Below are positions 6,153-11,743 of a DNA stretch of 11,743 bases, piece by piece. A program made the position numbers and the translations under genes. A model generated the notes under the pieces. The model made no database searches. It was not told where the DNA came from and saw nothing but the letters and a program-made list of their open reading frames with translations. The stretch covers positions 1 to 11,743 of the forward strand of contig JAXDLH010000226.1 in assembly GCA_034666705.1 (NCBI GenBank). Reading direction: 5' to 3'. The first letter of the stretch is position 1. Each line of letters begins with the position of its first letter. This stretch comes from JAXDLH01 sp034666705 (lineage in GTDB: Bacteria; Chloroflexota; UBA6077; SHYK01).

Positions 6153-6704
6153 ATGGCTACCCGCCTCCAGGAGCGCTACGGCGTGGAGATCGCGCCCGAG
6201 CTGCGGCGCGAATTCAGCTATAAGAATGTCATGCAGATCCCGCGACTGCACAAGGTCGTGGTGAATATCGGGATGGGTGAGGCAATCCGTGACTCGAAGA
6301 CGATGGACGCGGCGATCCGCGACCTCGCGACGATCACCGGTCAGAAGCCAATCATCCATAAGGCCAAGAAGTCCATCGCGCAATTTCGGCTTCGCGAAGG
6401 CATGGCGATCGGCGTGTCGGTGACGCTGCGCGGCGACCGCATGTGGGAGTTCCTGGATCGCTTCCTGAACCTGGCGCTCCCCCGGGTACGCGACTTTCGT
6501 GGTGTGCCAGACCGCGGCTTCGACGGGCGCGGCAACTACACGATCGGCGTCCGCGAACAGCTGATCTTTCCGGAGATCGACTACGACAAAATCGACAAGG
6601 TGCGCGGGATGGAGATCACGATTGTGACCAGCGCGCGCACGGATCAAGAGTCACGGCGGCTGCTCGAGCTACTCGGCATGCCGTTCCAGCGCGCTGCCGC
6701 GTAG
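6153..6704 (+). CDS. rplE: 50S ribosomal protein L5
   Basis: Encodes 183 residues, close to the usual 179-187. Signature stretches are NVMQIPRLHKVVVNIGMGEA (about residues 25-44), GQKPIIHKAKKSIAQFRLRE then GMAIGVSVTLRG (about 63-94), and RVRDFRGVP followed by DGRGNYTIGVREQLIFPEI. L5 binds 5S rRNA together with L18 and contacts the P-site tRNA and S13 across the subunit interface. The ATG follows AGGAG at 6139-6143. It sits 12 bases after rplX and in the normal order before rpsN. Confidence 0.98.
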   Translation: MATRLQERYGVEIAPELRREFSYKNVMQIPRLHKVVVNIGMGEAIRDSKTMDAAIRDLATITGQKPIIHKAKKSIAQFRLREGMAIGVSVTLRGDRMWEFLDRFLNLALPRVRDFRGVPDRGFDGRGNYTIGVREQLIFPEIDYDKIDKVRGMEITIVTSARTDQESRRLLELLGMPFQRAAA

Positions 6705-6717
6705 GCGCGGGTTGGCG

Positions 6718-6733
6718 AAGGAGGAGAGGCTTG
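6718..6733 (+). promoter_or_regulatory. Strong ribosome-binding site fixing the TTG start of rpsN
   Basis: AAGGAGG at 6718-6724 is followed, after 6 bases, by TTG at 6731-6733. This is the strongest Shine-Dalgarno match in the neighbourhood at good spacing. It identifies TTG, and not an upstream ATG or GTG, as the rpsN start, giving the expected 61-residue type Z S14. Confidence 0.8.
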
Positions 6734-6916
6734 GCACGAAAGGCATCGATTGTGAAGGCGGCGCGCACCCCGAAGTGGCCGGTGCGGAAGCACAACCGCT
6801 GCCTGCGCTGCGGTCGACCGCGGGCGTTCATTCGCAAATTCGCGCTCTGCCGTATCTGCTTCCGGGAGCTCGCGCTACGGGGCGAGATTCCGGGCATCAC
6901 CAAGTCGAGCTGGTAG
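6731..6916 (+). CDS. rpsN: 30S ribosomal protein S14, zinc-binding type Z, TTG start
   Basis: Encodes 61 residues, exactly the length of the short zinc-containing S14. The start MARKASIVKAARTPKW and the end GEIPGITKSSW are typical. Cysteines at 24 and 27 (CLRC) and at 40 and 43 (CRIC) form the zinc site. S14 is a late-binding 30S head protein. The frame is open from 6443, but upstream residues lie in the rplE region and are not S14-like; the rare TTG at 6731 is set by the AAGGAGG before it. Gene finders that require ATG or GTG would extend or miss this gene. It lies between rplE and rpsH, as in most spc operons. Confidence 0.97.
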   Translation: MARKASIVKAARTPKWPVRKHNRCLRCGRPRAFIRKFALCRICFRELALRGEIPGITKSSW

Positions 6917-6925
6917 GGGACGGCC

Positions 6926-7321
6926 ATGTTAACTGATCCCATCGCCGACATGTTGACCCGGATTCGCAATGCGGTGCGTGCGCGCCATCCATTCGTAGAG
7001 ATGCCCTCGTCGCGCATGAAGGTATCGATTGCCGAGGTGCTCCGCGAGGAGGGCTTCATTCGCGGCTTCGATATCGTGGGGGGCGGCCCCAAGAAGAAAC
7101 TGCGGGTATTGCTCGCGTATTCGCCAGATCGAGAGCCGCGTGTGCTTGGACTCAAACGGATCAGCAAGCCGGGGTTGCGCGTGTACGTCGGGCACGACCG
7201 CATTCCGCGTGTCTATGGCGGAGTCGGGGTCGCAGTCGTGTCGACGCCACGCGGCATCATGACCGGCGATCGGGCGCGGCGCGAAAACGTGGGCGGCGAG
7301 TTGCTCGCCTATGTCTGGTAG
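6926..7321 (+). CDS. rpsH: 30S ribosomal protein S8
   Basis: Encodes 131 residues, normal for S8. It begins MLTDPIADMLTRIRNAVRAR and ends with VVSTPRGIMTGDRARRENVG then GELLAYVW, both diagnostic. S8 binds helix 21 of 16S rRNA in the 30S platform. In E. coli it represses the spc operon by binding an rRNA-like site at the rplX-rplE junction; I did not recognise an equivalent site there, and that gap is only 12 bases. The ATG follows AGGGGA at 6915-6920 and is 9 bases after rpsN. Confidence 0.98.
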   Translation: MLTDPIADMLTRIRNAVRARHPFVEMPSSRMKVSIAEVLREEGFIRGFDIVGGGPKKKLRVLLAYSPDREPRVLGLKRISKPGLRVYVGHDRIPRVYGGVGVAVVSTPRGIMTGDRARRENVGGELLAYVW

Positions 7322-7342
7322 CCGAGTGGAGGCGTTGTAGCG

Positions 7343-7885
7343 ATGTCACGAATTGGACGTGCGCCAATCCCGCTCCCGAGCGGGGTAACCTATACGCTCG
7401 AAAATGGCCTCATTACGATCAAAGGGCCCAAGGGTACGCTTTCGCAGCCCCTCCTCGATGGCATCACCGTGCATCAAGAGGGCCAGGAGCTGTTGGTGGA
7501 GCGCGCGTCGGATGATCGCATTCTGCGGTCGCTGCATGGACTCCTCCGCACCCTCGTGAACAATATGGTCGTCGGGGTCACCCAGGGTTTCGAAAAGCGT
7601 TTGCAGATTGTTGGCACTGGGTACCGCGCGCAGCAAGCGGGCCAGGGACTCTCGATCTCGGTGGGCTTTTCGCATCCCGTCAACTTCCCGGCGCCACCCG
7701 GAATCACGCTTACCGTAGAAGGCCCGCGGGTGATCGTGGGCGGGATCGACAAACAGCAGGTCGGCGAGATCGCGGCGCAGATTCGCCGCATCCGGCCGCC
7801 GGAGCCCTACAAGGGCAAGGGCATTCGCTACGACGGCGAGCAGGTCCGCCGCAAGGCCGGGAAGGCCGGCGGCAAGAAGCGATAG
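7343..7885 (+). CDS. rplF: 50S ribosomal protein L6
   Basis: Encodes 180 residues, with the two duplicated L6 domains. The first begins MSRIGRAPIPLPSGV and includes ITIKGPKGTLSQPL. The linker LHGLLRTLVNNMVVGVTQGF is typical. The second includes IVGTGYRAQ and RRIRPPEPYKGKGIRYDGEQ then VRRKAGK near the end. L6 binds helix 97 of 23S rRNA near the factor-binding site. The ATG follows TGGAGG at 7327-7332. The C-terminus is basic (KAGGKKR). It precedes rplR by 10 bases. Confidence 0.98.
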   Translation: MSRIGRAPIPLPSGVTYTLENGLITIKGPKGTLSQPLLDGITVHQEGQELLVERASDDRILRSLHGLLRTLVNNMVVGVTQGFEKRLQIVGTGYRAQQAGQGLSISVGFSHPVNFPAPPGITLTVEGPRVIVGGIDKQQVGEIAAQIRRIRPPEPYKGKGIRYDGEQVRRKAGKAGGKKR

Positions 7886-7895
7886 GGAGTGCACC

Positions 7896-8258
7896 GTGTA
7901 TAAGCCGGCTGACAGCCGAGCCGCTCGCCGGCGCCGCCACACGCGCATTCGCAAGCGCGTTAGCGGCACGACTGCGCGGCCCCGGCTCTGCGTGTATCGG
8001 AGTATTAACCATATCTATGCTCAGGTCGTCGACGATTCGCGAGGTGTGACACTCGCGGCGGCATCGACCGCTGAAAAAGAGCTGCGAGGATCCAGCGGAA
8101 CCAAGGCGGAACGTGCCAAGGCCGTGGGTACGGCGATTGCAGAACGAGCGAAGACGGCCGGGGTGACCCAGGTTGTCTTCGACCGCGGCGGATACCTGTA
8201 CCATGGGCGGGTGCAGCAACTCGCCGACGCGGCCCGCGAGGGCGGTCTCGATTTTTAA
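7896..8258 (+). CDS. rplR: 50S ribosomal protein L18
   Basis: Encodes 120 residues, the usual L18 size. A basic N-terminus (ARRRRHTRIRKRVSGT) is followed by RPRLCVYRSINHIYAQVVDD, KAERAKAVGTAIAERAKTAG and VFDRGGYLYHGRVQQLADAA, the family signature. L18 binds 5S rRNA and with L5 forms the central protuberance. The GTG start at 7896 follows AGGGAG at 7884-7889. The gene ends in CTCGATTTTTAA; a 4-bp hairpin (8237-8240 with 8247-8250) ahead of this T run is too weak to call a terminator. A gap of 96 bases separates it from rpsE, the longest in the cluster. Confidence 0.97.
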   Translation: MYKPADSRAARRRRHTRIRKRVSGTTARPRLCVYRSINHIYAQVVDDSRGVTLAAASTAEKELRGSSGTKAERAKAVGTAIAERAKTAGVTQVVFDRGGYLYHGRVQQLADAAREGGLDF

Positions 8259-8354
8259 CCAAATCCTTTTCTGAAGCGACCCGGAAGCGTTGCTCGACAC
8301 CGGCGAGATTGACAGGTCAGCGTGCGCGGGTGAGCCCCGTAGGCAGGAGTATGG
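8259..8354 (+). other. rplR-rpsE intergenic spacer with weak structure only
   Basis: This 96-base gap is the longest in the window. It contains a TTGACA at 8309-8314, but no TATAAT-like hexamer lies about 17 bases downstream (8332-8337 reads GAGCCC), so a standard promoter is not supported. A 5-bp hairpin pairs 8326-8330 with 8336-8340, just before the rpsE ribosome-binding site AGGAG at 8345-8349. Nothing else was recognised. Confidence 0.35.
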
Positions 8355-9194
8355 ATGCCGAAAATTGATGCCACGAGCCTGGCGCTCGAGGAGAAGGTCG
8401 TCCGCGTCAATCGCGTAGCCAAGGTCGTCAAGGGCGGCCGGCGCTTCAGTTTTAGCGCCGTGGTCGTGGTTGGCGATGGGCACGGTGTGGTTGGCGTAGG
8501 TCTGGGCAAGGCGAATGAGGTGCCGGACTCGATCCGGAAGGGCGTCGAGAACGCCAAGAAGAGCCTGATTCGTGTGCCGATGAAGGGTCACACGATCCCG
8601 CACGAGACGTTGGCGCGGTTCGGTGCGGCGAAGGTGCTCCTCAAGCCAGCATCGGCTGGAACCGGCGTTATCGCCGGCGGCGCCGTCCGCGCCGTCATCG
8701 AGGCGGCCGGGATTAAGGACATTTTGACGAAATCCCTGGGGACGTCCAATCCCGTAAACGTCGTGAAGGCGACGGTGATGGGGTTGGAGAGCTTGCGGGA
8801 TCCCGAGGAAGCACGCCGACAGCGGCGTGGCGAAGTCCGCCCATCACAGGCGGCGCCCGTTGCCCCCACGCCAGTACCAGCCGTGGTTGTGGAAGCGACG
8901 CCGGTTGCCCCCGTGGCAAGTGCTGAGCCAGCCACGCCGGCGGCGGTTACGGTCGCCACTGAGCCCGCCGCGGCGGCAGAACCGACTGTCGCGCCTGAAC
9001 CGGCAACGACCGCCGAGCCGGCAGCCGTTGCCGAACCGGCCGCGGAGCCGGCCGCGGCCGCGGAGCCGGCGACCACGGCAGAGGCTGCAACGGCCGGAGA
9101 GTTGGCGCCAACGTCAGAGCCGGCGACGACCGCTGAGCCCGCAGCAACCACTGAGACGCCCACGCCAGCTAAACCGACTGCGCCGGCGGAGTGA
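8355..9194 (+). CDS. rpsE: 30S ribosomal protein S5 with a long hexapeptide-repeat tail
   Basis: Encodes 279 residues, against about 160-220 for most S5 proteins. The conserved part is residues 1-160: LEEKVVRVNRVAKVVKGGRR then FSFSAVVVVGDG (the double-stranded RNA-binding S5 domain), GLGKANEVPDSIRKGVENAK, and the C-terminal domain with GTGVIAGGAVRAVIEAAGIK then DILTKSLGTSNPVNVVKAT. S5 lies at the mRNA entry channel and affects decoding accuracy. Residues 162-279 have no conserved S5 homology that I recognise. This tail is almost only Ala, Pro, Glu, Thr and Val, with 15 Glu and one Lys, so it should be acidic and disordered. ATG 8355 is preferred over the out-of-frame ATG at 8351, with AGGAG 5 bases before it. 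Confidence 0.97.
   Translation: MPKIDATSLALEEKVVRVNRVAKVVKGGRRFSFSAVVVVGDGHGVVGVGLGKANEVPDSIRKGVENAKKSLIRVPMKGHTIPHETLARFGAAKVLLKPASAGTGVIAGGAVRAVIEAAGIKDILTKSLGTSNPVNVVKATVMGLESLRDPEEARRQRRGEVRPSQAAPVAPTPVPAVVVEATPVAPVASAEPATPAAVTVATEPAAAAEPTVAPEPATTAEPAAVAEPAAEPAAAAEPATTAEAATAGELAPTSEPATTAEPAATTETPTPAKPTAPAE
8922..9191 (+). repeat. Degenerate 18-bp tandem repeat encoding an A-E-P-A-x-T hexapeptide array in the S5 tail
   Basis: From residue 190 to 279 the S5 tail can be laid out in units of six with Glu at the second position, for example AEPATT, AEPAAV, AEPAAA, AEPATT, SEPATT, AEPAAT. Glu recurs at 203, 209, 215, 221, 227, then 231, 237, 243, 249, 255, 261 and 267. The register is broken once by a four-residue unit (226-229), and one unit (196-201, AAVTVA) lacks Glu. 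At DNA level a 15-base sequence is perfectly repeated at 9038-9052 and 9056-9070, offset by 18 bases. This suggests growth by unit duplication, with possible copy-number variation between strains. Confidence 0.8.
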
Positions 9195-9199
9195 CGACG

Positions 9200-9403
9200 A
9201 TGGCAGTCACGCTTCACGTCCAGCTCGTTCGCAGCTTGATCGGCCACCCGCAGGACCAGCGCGATACGGTTCGCAGCCTTGGCCTGCATCGCATCCACCA
9301 GCAGGTGGACCTGCCGGATACGCCGGTGACCCGGGGTATGCTGCACAAGGTCCGGCATCTGGTCCGGGTGCAAGAGGGAGAATCTACCCATGAAGCTTCA
9401 TGA
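9200..9403 (+). CDS. rpmD: 50S ribosomal protein L30
   Basis: Encodes 67 residues. The L30 core is evident: LVRSLIGHPQDQRDTVRSLG then LHRIHQQVDLPDTPVTRGML and HKVRHLVRV. L30 is a small peripheral 50S protein that binds 23S rRNA domain II. ATG 9200 is preferred because GGAG lies at 9188-9191, 8 bases upstream, and the resulting N-terminus MAVTLHVQLVRS aligns with the family. A GTG at 9191, overlapping the rpsE stop, is in frame but has no ribosome-binding site. The tail (QEGESTHEAS) runs past the usual end and overlaps rplO by 14 bases. Confidence 0.96.
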   Translation: MAVTLHVQLVRSLIGHPQDQRDTVRSLGLHRIHQQVDLPDTPVTRGMLHKVRHLVRVQEGESTHEAS

Positions 9404-9857
9404 GCTCGCGCCCCCCAAGGGGGCACGCTCGGAGCGCCGCCGGGTTGGGCGAGGGCTCGGCTCGGGGCGCGGCAAGACGTCTGGTAAGGGCGTGAAGGGT
9501 CAGAAGTCGCGATCTGGCGGGAGTATCCCCCTTCGCTTCGAAGGCGGCCAACTGCCATTGGTCAAGAAGCTGCCCTACCGTCGTGGGTTCAACAACCCGT
9601 TCCGCATCGAATACGAGGTCGTGAACCTCGGCGACCTCGAGCGAGTGCCTGCTGGCCAGCCGGTGACGCCGGACGTTCTCCGGGCAGTAGGACTGATTCG
9701 TCGCAACAAGCGGCCGGTCAAAGTGCTGGCGGGTGGCTCCTTGCAACGGCCAGTCGACGTGACGGCTCACGCATTCTCGGCCGCGGCCCGCGCGGCGATC
9801 GAAGCAGCGGGCGGCACAGTGGCGCAGATCGGCGCGGCGGAGCCGACTGATGATTGA
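9390..9857 (+). CDS. rplO: 50S ribosomal protein L15
   Basis: Encodes 155 residues, slightly above the common 145-150. The glycine- and basic-rich N-terminal extension that threads into 23S rRNA is clear: RRVGRGLGSGRGKTSGKGVK then GQKSRSGGSIPLRFEGGQLP (about residues 17-56), followed by LPYRRGFNNPF. The C-terminal globular part includes VKVLAGGSLQRPVDVTAHAF then SAAARAAIEAAGGT. L15 is a late 50S assembly protein. ATG 9390 follows GAGGGAG at 9374-9380 and overlaps the end of rpmD. The last 8 bases overlap the secY start. Confidence 0.98.
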   Translation: MKLHELAPPKGARSERRRVGRGLGSGRGKTSGKGVKGQKSRSGGSIPLRFEGGQLPLVKKLPYRRGFNNPFRIEYEVVNLGDLERVPAGQPVTPDVLRAVGLIRRNKRPVKVLAGGSLQRPVDVTAHAFSAAARAAIEAAGGTVAQIGAAEPTDD

Positions 9858-11151
9858 ATCAGTGGTGAACGCGTTTCGCATTCCGGACGTACGCGCGAAA
9901 CTGCTGTTCACCCTGGGGATGCTGGTCCTCTTCCGGTTTATGGCCCATGTGCCAGTACCGGGGGTGGACTATCAGGCGCTGGCGCAGCTCTTTCAGAGTA
10001 ACCAGTTGCTTGGCATGCTCAACTTGTTCTCGGGCAGCGCTATGCGCCAATTTTCCATTGTGGCCCTTGGCGTTTACCCGTACATCACGGCGACGATTAT
10101 CTTCCAATTGCTGCAAGGCATCATCCCCCAGTTGGAAGAGCTCGCCAAAGAAGGCGATTCCGGCCGTGCCAAGCTGAATCAGTACATGCACTGGGCCACG
10201 GTGCCGCTGGCGGCGCTGCAGGCATTCGGCACGGTGGCGTTCATCAATACGCAAGTGGGAACGCCGATCATCAAGAACTTCGATCTCGGCTCCCATCCAC
10301 TGGAGACGCTGGCGATCGTCTCGTCGATGGTCGCTGGCACAATCCTCCTCGTTTGGATCGGCGAGTTGATCACGCAGAACGGCATTGGCAACGGGGTCTC
10401 TGTCATCATCTTTGCCGGCATCGTGGCATCGCTGCCGCAAGTCGTTTCCCAGGGATTGGTTGGCGGGGGCAACATCGTGCCGATCCTCCTCTTCGGCGCG
10501 ATCGGCCTCATCGTGGTGGTCGGCATCATCTACATCTACGAGGGCCAGCGCCGCATTCCGGTGCAGTACGCGCGGCGGCTGCGCGGCACCCGCTTCTTCG
10601 GTGGTGGGGCCAACAGCACGCACATTCCCATGCGGGTCAACTCCGCGGGAATGATCCCGCTCATCTTCGCATCGTCGATCATGATCTTCCCCGGCACGCT
10701 GGCAAGCTACTTTCTCGGCGTCGACAACGCGGTAGTCCACGATACGGCGCAGTCAATCTACAACCTGTTCTATGTAGGCGACAGTTGGCTCTACTGGGTG
10801 CTCTACTTCCTGATGGTCGTCGGCTTCACCTTCTTTTACACACTCGTGCAATTCGAGATGCAGAATGTCAGCGATAGTCTGCAAAAGAACGGCGCATTCA
10901 TCCCGGGGATTCGCCCGGGTCGGCCGACGAATGAATATCTGTACCGCGTGCTCGTCCGCATCACGTGGGCGGGAGCAGTATTCCTCGGGCTGGTGGCCGT
11001 GCTGCCGTTCCTGGCGCGGCAAGTCACCAATGTCCAGGCGCTTACCATCTCCAGCACCGGATTCCTGATTGTCGTGGGCGTGGTGTTGGATACGATCAAG
11101 CAACTCGAGGCCCAGCTGCTCATGCGCAACTATCGCGGGTTTATTCGGTAA
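9850..11151 (+). CDS. secY: Preprotein translocase subunit SecY
   Basis: Encodes 433 residues, a full-length SecY. It is the pore of the SecYEG channel in the cytoplasmic membrane, working with SecA and the ribosome. Ten membrane segments can be placed at about residues 18-38, 69-89, 115-134, 153-175, 183-199, 208-230, 268-289, 313-335, 370-389 and 397-414. The segment LNLFSGSAMRQFSIVALGVY leads from the plug into helix 2. Conserved cytoplasmic loops are GQRRIPVQYARR (about 232-243) and KNGAFIPGIRPGRPT (about 346-360), which bind SecA or the ribosome. The C-terminus QLEAQLLMRNYRGFIR is typical. ATG 9850 overlaps the rplO end and is preceded by GGAG 8 bases away. Linkage to rplO and adk is the standard order. 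Confidence 0.98.
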   Translation: MIESVVNAFRIPDVRAKLLFTLGMLVLFRFMAHVPVPGVDYQALAQLFQSNQLLGMLNLFSGSAMRQFSIVALGVYPYITATIIFQLLQGIIPQLEELAKEGDSGRAKLNQYMHWATVPLAALQAFGTVAFINTQVGTPIIKNFDLGSHPLETLAIVSSMVAGTILLVWIGELITQNGIGNGVSVIIFAGIVASLPQVVSQGLVGGGNIVPILLFGAIGLIVVVGIIYIYEGQRRIPVQYARRLRGTRFFGGGANSTHIPMRVNSAGMIPLIFASSIMIFPGTLASYFLGVDNAVVHDTAQSIYNLFYVGDSWLYWVLYFLMVVGFTFFYTLVQFEMQNVSDSLQKNGAFIPGIRPGRPTNEYLYRVLVRITWAGAVFLGLVAVLPFLARQVTNVQALTISSTGFLIVVGVVLDTIKQLEAQLLMRNYRGFIR

Positions 11152-11170
11152 GCAGTAAAAGGGGAGACCC

Positions 11171-11743
11171 GTGTACGTCATCTTGATCGGTGCCCCGGGG
11201 GCAGGCAAGGGCACGCAGGCTATCGAGATGAAGGATCGCTTCAAACTGGCGCATATCGCGAGCGGCGACATGTTCCGGGAGGCGATCCAGAAGCGCACAC
11301 TGCGCGGGCTGCAGGCGAAGTCGTACATGGAGCGTGGCGAGCTCGTGCCGGATGACGTAACCGTGGCGATGGTCGTCGAGCGGGTCGGGCAGCCGGACTG
11401 CGTGAACGGCGCCATCCTGGATGGCTTCCCGCGCACCGTGACTCAGGCCCAGGCGCTGGACCGCGCGTTGGCTGGCCACAACCTGAGGGTGGACCAGGTG
11501 CTCTATCTGGCGGTCGCGGGCGACGAGCTCCTGCGTCGGCTCGGCGGGCGCTGGCTCTGCCGGGTTTGCCAGGCGTCATATCATGAGGTCTCGAATCCGC
11601 CCAAGGTACCAGGGAAGTGCGATCGGTGCGGTGGTGAGCTGTATCAGCGCGACGACGACAACGTGGAGACGGCGAAGCGCCGCCTCGAGGTCTACTTCGA
11701 GCAGACGACGCCCGTGGTCGACTACTACCGCAAGCAGGGCGTA
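11171..11743 (+). CDS. adk: Adenylate kinase, zinc-LID type (gene runs off the window end)
   Basis: The first 191 residues are present, out of about 215. Adenylate kinase catalyses ATP + AMP to 2 ADP in the cytoplasm. The P-loop is GAPGAGKGT at residues 7-15 with Lys13. The AMP-binding part has SGDMFREAI (31-39) and ERGELVPDD (54-62), and DGFPRT is at 84-89. The LID of the long form carries CRVC (130-133) and CDRC (150-153), a probable structural zinc site. The expected GRR before the LID reads GRW (126-128). GTG 11171 is chosen because it puts the P-loop at its usual position and follows AAGGGGA 5 bases upstream. It begins 19 bases after secY; no stop is reached, so the 3' end is missing. 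Confidence 0.96.
   Translation, partial: MYVILIGAPGAGKGTQAIEMKDRFKLAHIASGDMFREAIQKRTLRGLQAKSYMERGELVPDDVTVAMVVERVGQPDCVNGAILDGFPRTVTQAQALDRALAGHNLRVDQVLYLAVAGDELLRRLGGRWLCRVCQASYHEVSNPPKVPGKCDRCGGELYQRDDDNVETAKRRLEVYFEQTTPVVDYYRKQGV

Noticed and set aside
6129..6160. S8 autoregulatory site at the rplX-rplE junction as in E. coli
   Set aside because: The junction is only 12 bases and I could not recognise a helix-21-like fold by eye; a covariance search would be needed.
5820..6647. Minus-strand open frame of 275 codons opposite rplX and rplE
   Set aside because: It fully overlaps two certain genes; the sequence (Asp/His/Leu/Arg-rich) looks like complement codons and not a protein family.
8232..8256. 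Possible terminator at the end of rplR
   Set aside because: Only 4-bp stems (8232-8235 with 8240-8243, or 8237-8240 with 8247-8250) precede the five-T run, and they lie in coding sequence; too weak to call.
8309..8345. Possible promoter with TTGACA before rpsE
   Set aside because: No -10-like hexamer at 16-18 base spacing (8332-8337 is GAGCCC); a lone TTGACA is not enough.
9038..9070. GC-rich direct repeat considered as a CRISPR or mobile-element repeat
   Set aside because: The 15-base repeats are 3 bases apart, in frame within the S5 tail and part of an 18-base coding periodicity; there are no spacers or transposase.
8588..9391. Minus-strand frame with Ala/Gly/Val/Ser repeats opposite the rpsE tail
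   Set aside because: The repetitive look is only the reverse complement of the S5 hexapeptide repeat; there is no sign of a silk- or PE/PGRS-like gene.
9859..10740. Minus-strand open frame of 293 codons opposite secY
   Set aside because: The charged, His/Asp/Arg-rich translation is what results from reading hydrophobic secY codons backward; no independent support.

Overview
This window is a segment of a bacterial chromosome carrying the end of a str-type operon joined to an S10-spc ribosomal-protein cluster. Every recognisable gene is on the plus strand. In order they are tuf (3' end only), rpsJ, rplC, rplD, rplW, rplB, rpsS, rplV, rpsC, rplP, rpmC, rpsQ, rplN, rplX, rplE, rpsN, rpsH, rplF, rplR, rpsE, rpmD, rplO, secY and adk (5' part only). 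No order change, broken gene, mobile element, tRNA/rRNA gene or CRISPR array was seen. The DNA is clearly GC-rich, and the long minus-strand open frames are codon-bias shadows of the real genes.

The organism is probably a GC-rich bacterium outside the Proteobacteria. Pointers are the short zinc-ribbon (type Z) S14, an L24 with a C-terminal four-cysteine ribbon, an adenylate kinase with a four-cysteine LID, and frequent GTG/TTG starts. The protein style resembles Chloroflexota (Thermomicrobia/Sphaerobacter-like), but that is an impression and not a demonstrated placement.

Layout: 1-126 is the EF-Tu C-terminus; rpsJ starts 7 bases later, so S10 is probably on the tuf transcript. A strong terminator-like hairpin (461-494) lies in the 78-base gap before rplC. 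From rplC to adk the genes are tightly packed, with several overlaps (rpsC/rplP 23 nt, rplP/rpmC 4, rpsQ/rplN 4, rplN/rplX 1, rpmD/rplO 14, rplO/secY 8) that suggest translational coupling. Only three other gaps exceed 50 bases: rplW-rplB and rpsS-rplV each hold a foldable RNA element, and rplR-rpsE holds only weak structure.

The genes supply 30S and 50S ribosomal proteins, the SecY translocon pore and adenylate kinase, all growth-linked. I found no new accessory system. The unusual points are: low-complexity Ala/Pro/Glu tails on both S3 and S5, which are neighbours at the mRNA entry site, the S5 tail being a hexapeptide repeat; an L24 that has lost the usual KOW-loop glycines; the rpsJ-rplC terminator/attenuator; and two intergenic RNA folds that could be autoregulatory sites.
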